Positions 53,673 to 61,109 of a DNA stretch of 64,000 nt are shown piece by piece. Position 1 is the stretch's first letter. Each line of letters opens with the position of its first letter. The position numbers were made by a program, and so were the translations under genes. The notes under the pieces were generated by a model, which had not been told where the DNA came from, ran no database searches, and saw nothing but the letters and a program-made list of their open reading frames with translations. This stretch comes from Roseinatronobacter ekhonensis (GTDB lineage: Bacteria > Pseudomonadota > Alphaproteobacteria > Rhodobacterales > Rhodobacteraceae), in contig NZ_UIHC01000016.1 of the NCBI RefSeq assembly GCF_900499075.1, positions 1 to 64,000 of the forward strand, written 5' to 3'.

Positions 53673-54481
53673 TGCGCCACGTTGTGCACCCCGGCCCGGC
53701 GGTGGAACCGCGCGCAACTGCACTGCCGGTGCAGGCGCATCCGGTAGAGGTGGTGCTGCGCGCTGGTCTGCCCATTGGGCAGGCGGTGGCGCAGGCGCTG
53801 GACGGGTTCGATGGCGGGTTTCTGGACCTGCGCGACGTAGGTATGGACCCGCTGGCCTACGTAATCCCCGGCCCCGCGCAGAACGGTCACGCGGCGTGGT
53901 ATAGCGAAACGCACATGATGGGTGCGGGCGCAACTATCTTGCGGGGCTGCGTGCATATGGGCTGGCGCGAGGGCGCGCGGTTCACGCATACGCATGGCAT
54001 TTGGACCGACGCGAGCGGCAGGCGGCATATGGGGCATATCCTGCCGGATCAGGCGGAGGTCGCGCGCGATTGCACGGTGCGTGGATGGGGGCTGTCGGGC
54101 GGGTGTCTGGAGGCACGTCCCGACCCCGAAACGGCGTTTACGCTCTTCCGGCCAGAGCCACACCCGCGGCGCACAGGCGGCACCCCAGCGCATCTGGTTA
54201 CGCTGCGGCCCAATCAGGATATCGGCGCAGCGCTGGTCGGCCTGGGGCTGACTGGCCGCGTAATGGGCTTGGGAAGCCTGATCGGAACACGGATGCAGGA
54301 TGGCACGGCGTTGGAGAGCTATGCGACTGAGATATTTCTGACCGACGGGCATATCAGCCCAATGGGCGCACAGCTGGATGCCGCCAGCATAGGGTTGGAT
54401 GGGCGCATGATAGAGGGACGGTTGGCAGAGGGTGTGAATGCGGTTCTGGTCACAGCGGAGCTGTTGGTGCTGACCAAATAG
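53669..54481 (+). CDS. tandem PPC/DUF296-domain protein
   Basis: A 270-residue protein with two copies of the PPC (DUF296) fold. The first (residues 20-150) has FTHTHGIWTDASGRRHMGHI, with the histidines that bind metal in prokaryotic PPC proteins. The second (residues 160-268) has EIFLTDGHISPMGAQLDA and GRMIEGRLAEGVNAVLVTAE but lacks the full His set. The ATG at 53669 overlaps the ligase stop. PPC proteins are poorly understood in bacteria. The position in a thiolase-ligase operon suggests a role in the same pathway, with no defined function. Confidence 0.78.
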   Translation: MMRHVVHPGPAVEPRATALPVQAHPVEVVLRAGLPIGQAVAQALDGFDGGFLDLRDVGMDPLAYVIPGPAQNGHAAWYSETHMMGAGATILRGCVHMGWREGARFTHTHGIWTDASGRRHMGHILPDQAEVARDCTVRGWGLSGGCLEARPDPETAFTLFRPEPHPRRTGGTPAHLVTLRPNQDIGAALVGLGLTGRVMGLGSLIGTRMQDGTALESYATEIFLTDGHISPMGAQLDAASIGLDGRMIEGRLAEGVNAVLVTAELLVLTK

Positions 54482-54507
54482 CGGGCTGCGCCCAAGTCTA
54501 TCGTTTA

Positions 54508-54576
54508 GGGGGCTTTGCCCCCGTCCGACCCCTGTGCGGGGTCGGACTCCCCCAGGATATTTTTGCAAGGATGAAG
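54508..54576. repeat. double-hairpin intergenic element with AGGATATTTTTGCAAGGATGAA tail
   Basis: Two hairpins adjoin: GGGGGC/GCCCCC (54508-54522) and GTCCGACCCC/GGGGTCGGAC (54523-54547). They are followed by CCCCCAGGATATTTTTGCAAGGATGAA. The element separates two convergent operons and probably acts as a terminator in both directions. The tail matches the stretch at 8812-8831. From memory it belongs to a repeated intergenic family in Rhodobacteraceae. Confidence 0.65.
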
Positions 54577-54579
54577 GGG

Positions 54580-55800
54580 CTAGGCTTTGCCCTGCTTGAC
54601 CACGCCTGCGTCGAAGAGCGACGCGATTTCATTGTCGGGCAGGCCGATCACATCGCCGAGGATTGCTTCGGTATGTTCGCCCAGAACCGGCGCACGCGCG
54701 GGCGCTTCGCGCGGGTCGTGGCTGAACGCCATGGGCGTGCCGGGCACGCGGTAGCGCCCGATACCGGGCTGGTCGAGTTCGCTGAACATGGGGTTGTTGA
54801 GGGACATGTCATCGTCTTCGGCCACGGCCTCTTTGAAGTTGCGGAATTGCGACCATGTCACGCCCGCATCCTCGAAGGCCTGGGCGAAATCGGCGACCTT
54901 TCGGGCCGCGAACCACGGCCGCAGAATCTCGGTGATGGCGTGGCGGTGTTCCCAGCGCGCACCCTCGTCTGCCAGCGAGGTGCCAAGCTGCGCTTCGAGC
55001 GCGGCAATTGCCTCTGTCGTGCCGGTGACTTTTTGCAGCCCGCGCCATTGCCGGTCGGTCAGGCCAATGACCATGACGCGCTTGCCATCGGCGCAGAGGA
55101 AATCCTGCCCATAAGCGCCGTAAAGCGCGTTGCCGGATTTGGGGCGCGAGATACCGTTGACCTCGACCTCGCCGATCACGCCCAGATGCCCAAGCATGGC
55201 GGCGGCGACATCTTTCAGCGCCAGATCAACCGCCGACCCGTGGCCGTGGCGCAGGCGCTTTCGCTCTGCCGCCAGCAGCGCAGAGACGACCATGTTGCCC
55301 GCGATGCAGTCCCATGCGGGCAGCGCGTGGGCGACCGGGTCGGTGGAGCCTTCGGGCCCCGTCGCCATGGGAAAGCCCAAGCTGGGGTTGACGGTGTAGT
55401 CCACCGCCGGGCGGCCATGACGGTCGCCGGACAGCGTGACCATGCACAGGTCGGGGCGGCGAGCCGACAGCGTTTCATGATCCATCCAGCCGCGCACGCG
55501 CAGGTTGGTGATGAACAGCCCTGCATCCTCGCCCGGCGCGCAGATCAGTTCCGAAATGATCTCGCGCCCGCGGGGATGTTTCATGTCGATGGCGATGGAG
55601 CGTTTGCCCTTGTTCATGCCCGCCCAGAACATGCTTTGGCCAGAGGCGGCCACGGGCCAGCGCCCGGCATCAAGCCCGCCTTCGATCCGGTCGAAGCGGA
55701 TGACATCCGCCCCCATCTGCGCCAGCGTCATGCCCGCCAGCGGCACGGCCACGAAAGCCGAGCCTTCGACCACGCGCATACCTTTCAGGATGCCGCTCAT
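54580..55800 (-). CDS. mct: CaiB/BaiF CoA transferase, probable mesaconyl-CoA C1:C4 CoA transferase
   Basis: A 406-residue type III CoA transferase. The N-terminus (GMRVVEGSAFVAVPLAGMTL, then QMGADVIRFDRIEGGLDAGR) and the segment APGEDAGLFITNLRVRGW closely resemble, from memory, the Chloroflexus Mct, which moves CoA within mesaconyl-CoA from C1 to C4. The candidate catalytic Asp is Asp164 in LPAWD. It is the last gene of the sgaA-mcl-mtkAB-meh-mct operon and overlaps the hydratase gene by ATGA. A succinyl-CoA:itaconate or other dicarboxylate CoA transferase is the main alternative. Confidence 0.72.
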   Translation of the reverse strand: MSGILKGMRVVEGSAFVAVPLAGMTLAQMGADVIRFDRIEGGLDAGRWPVAASGQSMFWAGMNKGKRSIAIDMKHPRGREIISELICAPGEDAGLFITNLRVRGWMDHETLSARRPDLCMVTLSGDRHGRPAVDYTVNPSLGFPMATGPEGSTDPVAHALPAWDCIAGNMVVSALLAAERKRLRHGHGSAVDLALKDVAAAMLGHLGVIGEVEVNGISRPKSGNALYGAYGQDFLCADGKRVMVIGLTDRQWRGLQKVTGTTEAIAALEAQLGTSLADEGARWEHRHAITEILRPWFAARKVADFAQAFEDAGVTWSQFRNFKEAVAEDDDMSLNNPMFSELDQPGIGRYRVPGTPMAFSHDPREAPARAPVLGEHTEAILGDVIGLPDNEIASLFDAGVVKQGKA

Positions 55801-56678
55801 GCGGACCACTCCATCCGGGCCTGCATGCATTGATGGTTCGACGTGGCGGCCACGCTGAACAGGTCGACCGCCGGGGCGGCGGCGTCCATCTGGCCGACAA
55901 GGGCGGTGTCCTCTGTATGGAACATCGGGTGCACTCCTTTAAAGCGGAAGCGTTTGGGTGTCTGGCCGGTATGGCGACACGCGGCTTCCATCAGCAGGCA
56001 GGCCTGCATGGGGCCATGCACGATCAGGGCGGGATATTTCTCGACCTCGCGCGCGTAGGGCATGTCGTAATGAATGCGGTGCGCGTTGAAGGTCACCGCG
56101 GAAAAACGGAACAGGCGTGCTTCGTTCATCGGCACGACCTCGCGGAAATCGGGGGTGTCGGGCGCGGGAATGGCACGCGGCGGGCGGAATTCCTCGGGCA
56201 TGTCCAGGTAGACGATGTCCTGTTCCTCTCGGATGGACCCGTTCTTGCCGTGCAGATCATGGCCCACGCGGACGAAATACATGGACCCGGTGCTGCCCTG
56301 TTTTTCGGTCACGGCCAAGATTTCGGAGCGGCGGTGCAGGGTTTCCCCCACCTCTAGCGCACCCGTCCATTCCAGCTTGCCCCCCGCCCACATGCGGCGC
56401 GGATAGGGCAAGGGCGGCAGGAACCGCCCCAGCGCCGGGTGCCCGTCGCTGCCCAGTTCCGACAGCGGCACGAATTCGGGAAACGCGATCCAGTGCCACA
56501 AGGGCGGCAGGGGCGCGCCAATGCGCAGATCATGCGCGGGTGCCGCTGCGTGCGACAAGGTCGCGCCCATCATGCCCGCCAGGTTCGGCGTCAGTGCGCC
56601 ATCGTGTTCTTCCACGCGGCCGACCCATGCTTGGGGGTCGGCCACGGTCTTTTCGTCATACCCTTCGGGGTGCATCAT
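55797..56678 (-). CDS. meh: MaoC-fold hydratase, probable mesaconyl-C4-CoA (or itaconyl-CoA) hydratase
   Basis: A 293-residue protein with an N-terminal FAS1-like dehydratase domain (residues 15-160, GALTPNLAGMMGAT) and a C-terminal MaoC/hydratase-2 motif (FSAVTFNAHRIHYDMPYA, with candidate catalytic His203 and Asp205). This two-part form is that of mesaconyl-C4-CoA hydratase (Meh) of the 3-hydroxypropionate bi-cycle and of itaconyl-CoA hydratase; both give (S)-citramalyl-CoA. The neighbouring Mct-like and Mcl genes favour Meh. It overlaps mtkB and mct by four bases on each side. Confidence 0.7.
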   Translation of the reverse strand: MMHPEGYDEKTVADPQAWVGRVEEHDGALTPNLAGMMGATLSHAAAPAHDLRIGAPLPPLWHWIAFPEFVPLSELGSDGHPALGRFLPPLPYPRRMWAGGKLEWTGALEVGETLHRRSEILAVTEKQGSTGSMYFVRVGHDLHGKNGSIREEQDIVYLDMPEEFRPPRAIPAPDTPDFREVVPMNEARLFRFSAVTFNAHRIHYDMPYAREVEKYPALIVHGPMQACLLMEAACRHTGQTPKRFRFKGVHPMFHTEDTALVGQMDAAAPAVDLFSVAATSNHQCMQARMEWSA

Positions 56679-57571
56679 GCAGCAGCCTTTTTGCCAAGTA
56701 TCTCTGCCACCGTCACCCCCATGGAGGACGGGTTCGGCGCGACCTTGATGCCTGCTTCCTGCAAGATGACAACCTTTTCCTGCGCGCTTTCGCCAAAGGC
56801 AGAGATGATAGCGCCAGCATGGCCCATCTTCCGGCCCTTGGGCGCGGACAGCCCTGCGATATAGGCCGCGACCGGCTTGGTCATGTGATCGCGGATATAC
56901 TCGGCGGCTTCGGCTTCCTGTGGGCCACCGATTTCGCCGATCATCATCACGGCATCGGTGTCGGGATCATTCTCGAACAGTTCCAGAATGTCACGGAAGC
57001 TGGACCCGTTGATCGGGTCGCCACCAATGCCGACAGAGGTGGACACGCCAATGCCAAGTTCCTTCATCTGGCTGGCGGCCTCGTAGCCCAGCGTGCCGGA
57101 ACGGCCCACAATGCCCACGCGGCCCGGCATGTAGATATGCGGCGGCATGATGCCCATGAAGCCTACGCCGGGGCTGATAACGCCCGCGCAATTCGGCCCG
57201 ATCAGGCGCATCTTGCGGGTCTGCTTGTAGCGGCGCAGGAAGCGTTTGACCTTCATCATGTCTTGCGCCGGGATACCATCGGCCACGCTGACGGCCACGC
57301 GGATGCCCGCATCGGCGGCTTCCATCATCGCATCAGCGGCAACGGGCGGGGGCACAAACATCAAGGAGGCATCGGCGCCGGTTGCTTCCACCGCTTCGCG
57401 CACGGTGTTGAACACGGGCTTGCCCAGCACGGTGGTGCCGCCGCGACCCGGCGTCACGCCGCCCACGACATTGGTGCCGGTTTCGATCATTTCCTGCGCG
57501 TGGAACTGGCCGATCCGGCCAGAAATGCCCTGCACGATGATCTTGGTCTCGGGGGTGATTAGGATAGCCAT
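56675..57571 (-). CDS. mtkB: malate-CoA ligase (malate thiokinase) alpha subunit
   Basis: A 298-residue SucD-family subunit. It carries the CoA-binding region [18 protein letters not shown] and the phosphohistidine His251 in [13 protein letters not shown]. It differs from housekeeping SucD in segments such as [17 protein letters not shown] and [13 protein letters not shown], which I recognise from Methylobacterium MtkB. With MtkA it forms malyl-CoA from malate, CoA and ATP. A second succinyl-CoA synthetase is the alternative, but the adjacent malyl-CoA lyase argues for malate. Confidence 0.85.
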   Translation of the reverse strand: MAILITPETKIIVQGISGRIGQFHAQEMIETGTNVVGGVTPGRGGTTVLGKPVFNTVREAVEATGADASLMFVPPPVAADAMMEAADAGIRVAVSVADGIPAQDMMKVKRFLRRYKQTRKMRLIGPNCAGVISPGVGFMGIMPPHIYMPGRVGIVGRSGTLGYEAASQMKELGIGVSTSVGIGGDPINGSSFRDILELFENDPDTDAVMMIGEIGGPQEAEAAEYIRDHMTKPVAAYIAGLSAPKGRKMGHAGAIISAFGESAQEKVVILQEAGIKVAPNPSSMGVTVAEILGKKAAA

Positions 57572-57586
57572 TGTGATGGTCCTTTC

Positions 57587-58759
57587 TTATGCAGCGGCAG
57601 CATTGGGGCGCGCCTTGACGGCAGCCTCTGCGGCTTCGGCAAGGGTGCCTGCGGTGATGATCGGCACATCGGCGGTTTCGAGGATGCGGCGACCTTCTTC
57701 CACATTCGTGCCCGCCAAACGGACGACCACGGGAATGGTCATGCCCACTTCTTTATAGGCTTGTACCACCCCTGCCGCGATCCAGTCGCAACGGTTGATG
57801 CCCGCGAAAATGTTGACAAGGATCACGCTCACATTCGGGTCGGTCAGAACCGTGCGGAACGCGGTCACAACGCGCTCTGCGCTGGCACCACCGCCGATGT
57901 CGAGGAAGTTGGCGGGTTCAGCGCCTGCCAGCTTGATCATGTCCATCGTGGCCATGGCCAGGCCGGCCCCGTTGATAATGCAGCCGATATCGCCGTCCAA
58001 CCCGATATAGGACAGGTCGGACTGTGCCGCCATCGCCTCGCGCGGGTCTTCCTGAGACAGGTCACGCAATGCTGCCACTTCGGGGCGGCGGAACATGGCG
58101 TTGGTGTCAAAGCTCATCTTGGCATCCAGCGCCACCAGATCGCCCGAGCCGGTGATGGCAAGCGGGTTGATCTCTACCATAGTTGCGTCCAGATCGCGGT
58201 AAGCGCGGTAGCAAGCGCGCAGGGTGTTGACCATCTGCCCGATCTGCGGACCCGACATGCCCAGACGGAATGCCAGCTCACGGGCCTCGAAATCACACAG
58301 CCCGCTTGCCGGATCGACAATCATGCGCACAAGGCTATCGGGGTCGTTTTCGGCCAGATCCTCAATCTCCATCCCGCCCGCGCCAGAGGCCACGATCATG
58401 ATGCGTTCCGATTTGCGGTCCAGCACGAACCCAAGATAGATTTCCTGCGCAATGTCAGTCGCCGCCTCTACCCAAAGGCGGTAGACGCCTTTGCCTGCTG
58501 GCCCGCTTTGCTTGGTCACAAGCTGGCGGCCAAGGATATCAGCAGCGAACTGACGGACTTCTTCGTCGGTGCGGCAGAACTTGACACCGCCCGCTTCACC
58601 GCGCCCACCCGAATGGATCTGCGCCTTAATAACGACCGGCAGACCGATCTCGCGCGCCTGAAAGGCGGCTTGCTCGGGCGAGTATGCCAGACCGCCTTGC
58701 GGCACCGGCACGCCGAATTTGGCCAGAATGTCCTTGGCTTGATGTTCGTGAATATCCAT
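57587..58759 (-). CDS. mtkA: malate-CoA ligase (malate thiokinase) beta subunit
   Basis: A 390-residue ATP-grasp subunit of the SucC family. It starts with MDIHEHQAKDILAKFGVPVP. The ATP-grasp region runs about residues 10-240 (VIKAQIHSGGRGEAGGVKFC and VEINPLAITGSGDLVALDAK), and the ligase domain has NGAGLAMATMDMIKLAGAEP and VNIFAGINRCDWIAAGVV. The length and several segments match Methylobacterium MtkA as I remember it. It is separated from mtkB by 15 bases. Generates malyl-CoA for the lyase encoded just upstream. Confidence 0.87.
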   Translation of the reverse strand: MDIHEHQAKDILAKFGVPVPQGGLAYSPEQAAFQAREIGLPVVIKAQIHSGGRGEAGGVKFCRTDEEVRQFAADILGRQLVTKQSGPAGKGVYRLWVEAATDIAQEIYLGFVLDRKSERIMIVASGAGGMEIEDLAENDPDSLVRMIVDPASGLCDFEARELAFRLGMSGPQIGQMVNTLRACYRAYRDLDATMVEINPLAITGSGDLVALDAKMSFDTNAMFRRPEVAALRDLSQEDPREAMAAQSDLSYIGLDGDIGCIINGAGLAMATMDMIKLAGAEPANFLDIGGGASAERVVTAFRTVLTDPNVSVILVNIFAGINRCDWIAAGVVQAYKEVGMTIPVVVRLAGTNVEEGRRILETADVPIITAGTLAEAAEAAVKARPNAAAA

Positions 58760-58786
58760 GGTCTCTCCTCCCTATGGAATGGGGTC

Positions 58787-59728
58787 TCAGCCCTTGGCCG
58801 CGATGGCTTCGGCCACGTCGATCAGGTTGCGCGCCATCTTCTCGGATGCGGCATCAATCATCTTGCCGTCCAGCGATGCAGCGCCTTTACCGGCTGCTTC
58901 GGCTTTCTTCAGCTCTTCGATGATGCGGTGCGCCTTGGTCACTTCGGATTCCGGCGGGCTGAACACTTCGTTCGCCAGCGCGATCTGGCTGGGGTGAATG
59001 GCCCATTTTCCTTCGCAGCCCAAAGCCGCCGCACGGCGCGCCCCGGCCTTATAGCCCTCTGGGTCCGAGAAGTCGCCAAACGGCCCGTCGACCGCGCGCA
59101 ACCCGTAAGCGCGGCAGGCCACGACCATACGGGTGATGGATGCGTGCCATTGGTCGCCCGGATAATCGGGGTTCAGACCGCCGATATTCGTGGTGCGGGC
59201 GCGCATGGATGCCGCGTAATCAGCAACCCCGAAATGCAGACATTCCAGACGCCCGCCAAACTGCGCAATGGCTTCGACATTGGCCATGCCCAGCGCGGTC
59301 TCGATCAGCGCTTCCAGACCGACGCGGGTTTTCAGACCGCAACCTTGCTCGATCTGGTTGACCATGGCCTCGACCATATACAGGTCCGACGGCACACCCA
59401 CTTTCGGCACCAGAAGCGTATGCACCCGGTCGCCAGCCTGTTCCATGATATCGACCACGTCGCGATACATGTAATGCGTGTCCAGACCGTTGATGCGCAC
59501 CGACACTGTCTTGCCCTTGGCAGCCCAGTCGATGTCGTTCAACAACTGCACGGCATTCTTGCGCGCTTGCTCTTTCTCTGGCGGCGCGACCGCGTCTTCT
59601 AGGTCCAGAAACACCACGTCGGCATCGCTGTCGGCGGCCTTTACCACCATGTCAATGTTGGATGCAGGCACGGCCAGTTCGGACCGGTGCAAACGCTGCC
59701 GCCGCAGCGGGTATAAAGTATGTGACAT
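58787..59728 (-). CDS. mcl: L-malyl-CoA / beta-methylmalyl-CoA lyase (HpcH/HpaI family)
   Basis: A 313-residue CitE-like lyase. Metal and substrate residues lie in VVFLDLEDAVAPPEKEQARK, INGLDTHYMYRDVVDI, ETALGMANVEAIAQ and VDGPFGDFSDPEGY. These are the hallmarks of malyl-CoA lyase of the serine cycle and of Rhodobacter Mcl1. It splits malyl-CoA to acetyl-CoA and glyoxylate, and can condense glyoxylate with propionyl-CoA to beta-methylmalyl-CoA. In Chloroflexus the homologue also cleaves citramalyl-CoA; whether this one does is the key open question. Confidence 0.9.
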   Translation of the reverse strand: MSHTLYPLRRQRLHRSELAVPASNIDMVVKAADSDADVVFLDLEDAVAPPEKEQARKNAVQLLNDIDWAAKGKTVSVRINGLDTHYMYRDVVDIMEQAGDRVHTLLVPKVGVPSDLYMVEAMVNQIEQGCGLKTRVGLEALIETALGMANVEAIAQFGGRLECLHFGVADYAASMRARTTNIGGLNPDYPGDQWHASITRMVVACRAYGLRAVDGPFGDFSDPEGYKAGARRAAALGCEGKWAIHPSQIALANEVFSPPESEVTKAHRIIEELKKAEAAGKGAASLDGKMIDAASEKMARNLIDVAEAIAAKG

Positions 59729-59752
59729 GCTATGTCCCTTTCTAGGATATGT

Positions 59753-60970
59753 TTATTCAGCCGCGATCGGGGTGCTTTCCACCACGCGGGGGCGGTCGCG
59801 GCGCTTGCCGTCCGACCAATAGCGTTGCGCGGCAGCAATGCCTGCGCCCAACTCGATATCGACACCCGCGCGCCACAAGGCCATTTCGGCCATGGACACC
59901 GCACCGGTAAGCGAGCCCTCATTCACCCAGCCCAAATGGCCGACGCGGAACACCCGCCCCGCCAAGCGGCCCAAGCCACCGCCGAAGGATGCGCCAAGCT
60001 CATCATGCGCGATGGCGATCACTTCGCGCGCATCTATGTGGATCGGTGTGCGAATGGCGGTCACGGTGTTGGAATATAACGTCGGGTGCTCGGCGACCAT
60101 CTCCAGCCCCCAAGCCTGCACAGCGGCGCGCACGCCGGTTGCCATGCGGGCATGGCGGGCAATGACGTTGTCCATCCCTTCGGTCTGCAACAGGTTTATG
60201 GCCGCGCGCATCCCGTGCAACAGCGGAATCGGCGGCGTGTATGGGAAAAACCCCTCGGTTTGCAGGTTCACCATATCGGCAAATTCGAAATAGGCGCGGC
60301 GCATGGTGGCGGTTTTCGCAGCCGCCATCGCTTTGTCGCTGACGCCAAGAATACCCAGACCCGCCGGACACATCAGACCTTTCTGGCTGCCGGTGACAGC
60401 CAGATCGACACCCCAGTCGGCCATCCGAAACTCGATAGAGCCGATGGACGACACGCCATCGACGAACAAGAGCGCGTCATGGAAACTCATGTCCAGCGCA
60501 CGGCGCACGGCGGCCACGTCAGAAGTGACACCCGTAGCCGTTTCATTATGCGTGACAAAGACAGCCTTGATGCTGTCGTCCTTGTCTGCGCCCAAACGGC
60601 GCTCGATTTCCTTCACTGGGCAGCCTGCGCCCCAAGCGACGTCGATCAACTCGACATCCAGCCCAAGGCGTTCGGCCATCTGCGCCCAAAGCACAGAGAA
60701 ATGGCCGTGACGCGCCATCAGCACGCGGTCCCCGGGGTTGAGCGTGTTTGTGATCGCGGCCTCCCATGCCGCAGAGCCGGAGCCGGGGAACAGGAACACA
60801 TTGCCCCCGTCCATGCGCAGAATCTCACGCAGGCCTGCGGTGATCTCGGTGGCCAGCGCCCCGAAACCGGGGGCGCGATGATCCTCTGCCGCCACATTCA
60901 TGGCGCGGCGCACCGCTTCTGGAATCGGCGTCGGGCCGGGGGTGAATAGATGTGTTTGTCCGATGGTCAT
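59753..60970 (-). CDS. sgaA: serine-glyoxylate aminotransferase
   Basis: A 405-residue class V PLP enzyme. The start at 60970 yields the family N-terminus QTHLFTPGPTPIPEAVRRAM. The PLP lysine is Lys197 in AVTGSQKGLMCP, and the loop FPGSGSAAWEAAITN is typical of SgaA/AGXT proteins. It transfers the amino group of serine to glyoxylate, giving hydroxypyruvate and glycine, a serine-cycle step. First gene of the minus-strand operon, divergent from the ScfR-type regulator. Confidence 0.9.
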   Translation of the reverse strand: MTIGQTHLFTPGPTPIPEAVRRAMNVAAEDHRAPGFGALATEITAGLREILRMDGGNVFLFPGSGSAAWEAAITNTLNPGDRVLMARHGHFSVLWAQMAERLGLDVELIDVAWGAGCPVKEIERRLGADKDDSIKAVFVTHNETATGVTSDVAAVRRALDMSFHDALLFVDGVSSIGSIEFRMADWGVDLAVTGSQKGLMCPAGLGILGVSDKAMAAAKTATMRRAYFEFADMVNLQTEGFFPYTPPIPLLHGMRAAINLLQTEGMDNVIARHARMATGVRAAVQAWGLEMVAEHPTLYSNTVTAIRTPIHIDAREVIAIAHDELGASFGGGLGRLAGRVFRVGHLGWVNEGSLTGAVSMAEMALWRAGVDIELGAGIAAAQRYWSDGKRRDRPRVVESTPIAAE

Positions 60971-61044
60971 GGCGGCGTCCTCCCAAACGCGATGACTGAC
61001 TATGCGGCACAAATAAGCTTTCGTGAATTCTTTCCGCGTCCTGC

Positions 61045-61097
61045 TGTAAATGCGAAGATTTACATGATATGATTTATGTAAATCTGTGAAATTTACA
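61045..61097. promoter_or_regulatory. four TGTAAAT/ATTTACA half-sites between sgaA and the regulator gene
   Basis: TGTAAAT (61045-61051) and ATTTACA (61058-61064) form one inverted repeat with a 6-base spacer. TGTAAAT (61077-61083) and ATTTACA (61091-61097) form a second with a 7-base spacer. The two left arms are 32 bases apart, about three helical turns. In addition GATTTACAT and ATGTAAATC pair across the middle. The second site overlaps the ribosome-binding site of the regulator (AGGA at 61097-61100), which suggests autorepression. The likely ligand protein is the regulator encoded next to it. Confidence 0.75.
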
Positions 61098-61109
61098 GGA
61101 CACAATCGT

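Noticed and set aside
57761-59602. Long plus-strand open frame (613 codons) across mtkA and mcl
   Set aside because: Its translation is the His/Gln/Arg-rich kind expected from antisense of GC-rich genes, and it spans two real genes on the other strand.
61086-61109. GTG start for the ScfR-type regulator at 61086
   Set aside because: This would begin inside the second operator and add eight residues atypical of the family. The ATG at 61110 has AGGA at good distance and begins just before the helix-turn-helix domain.
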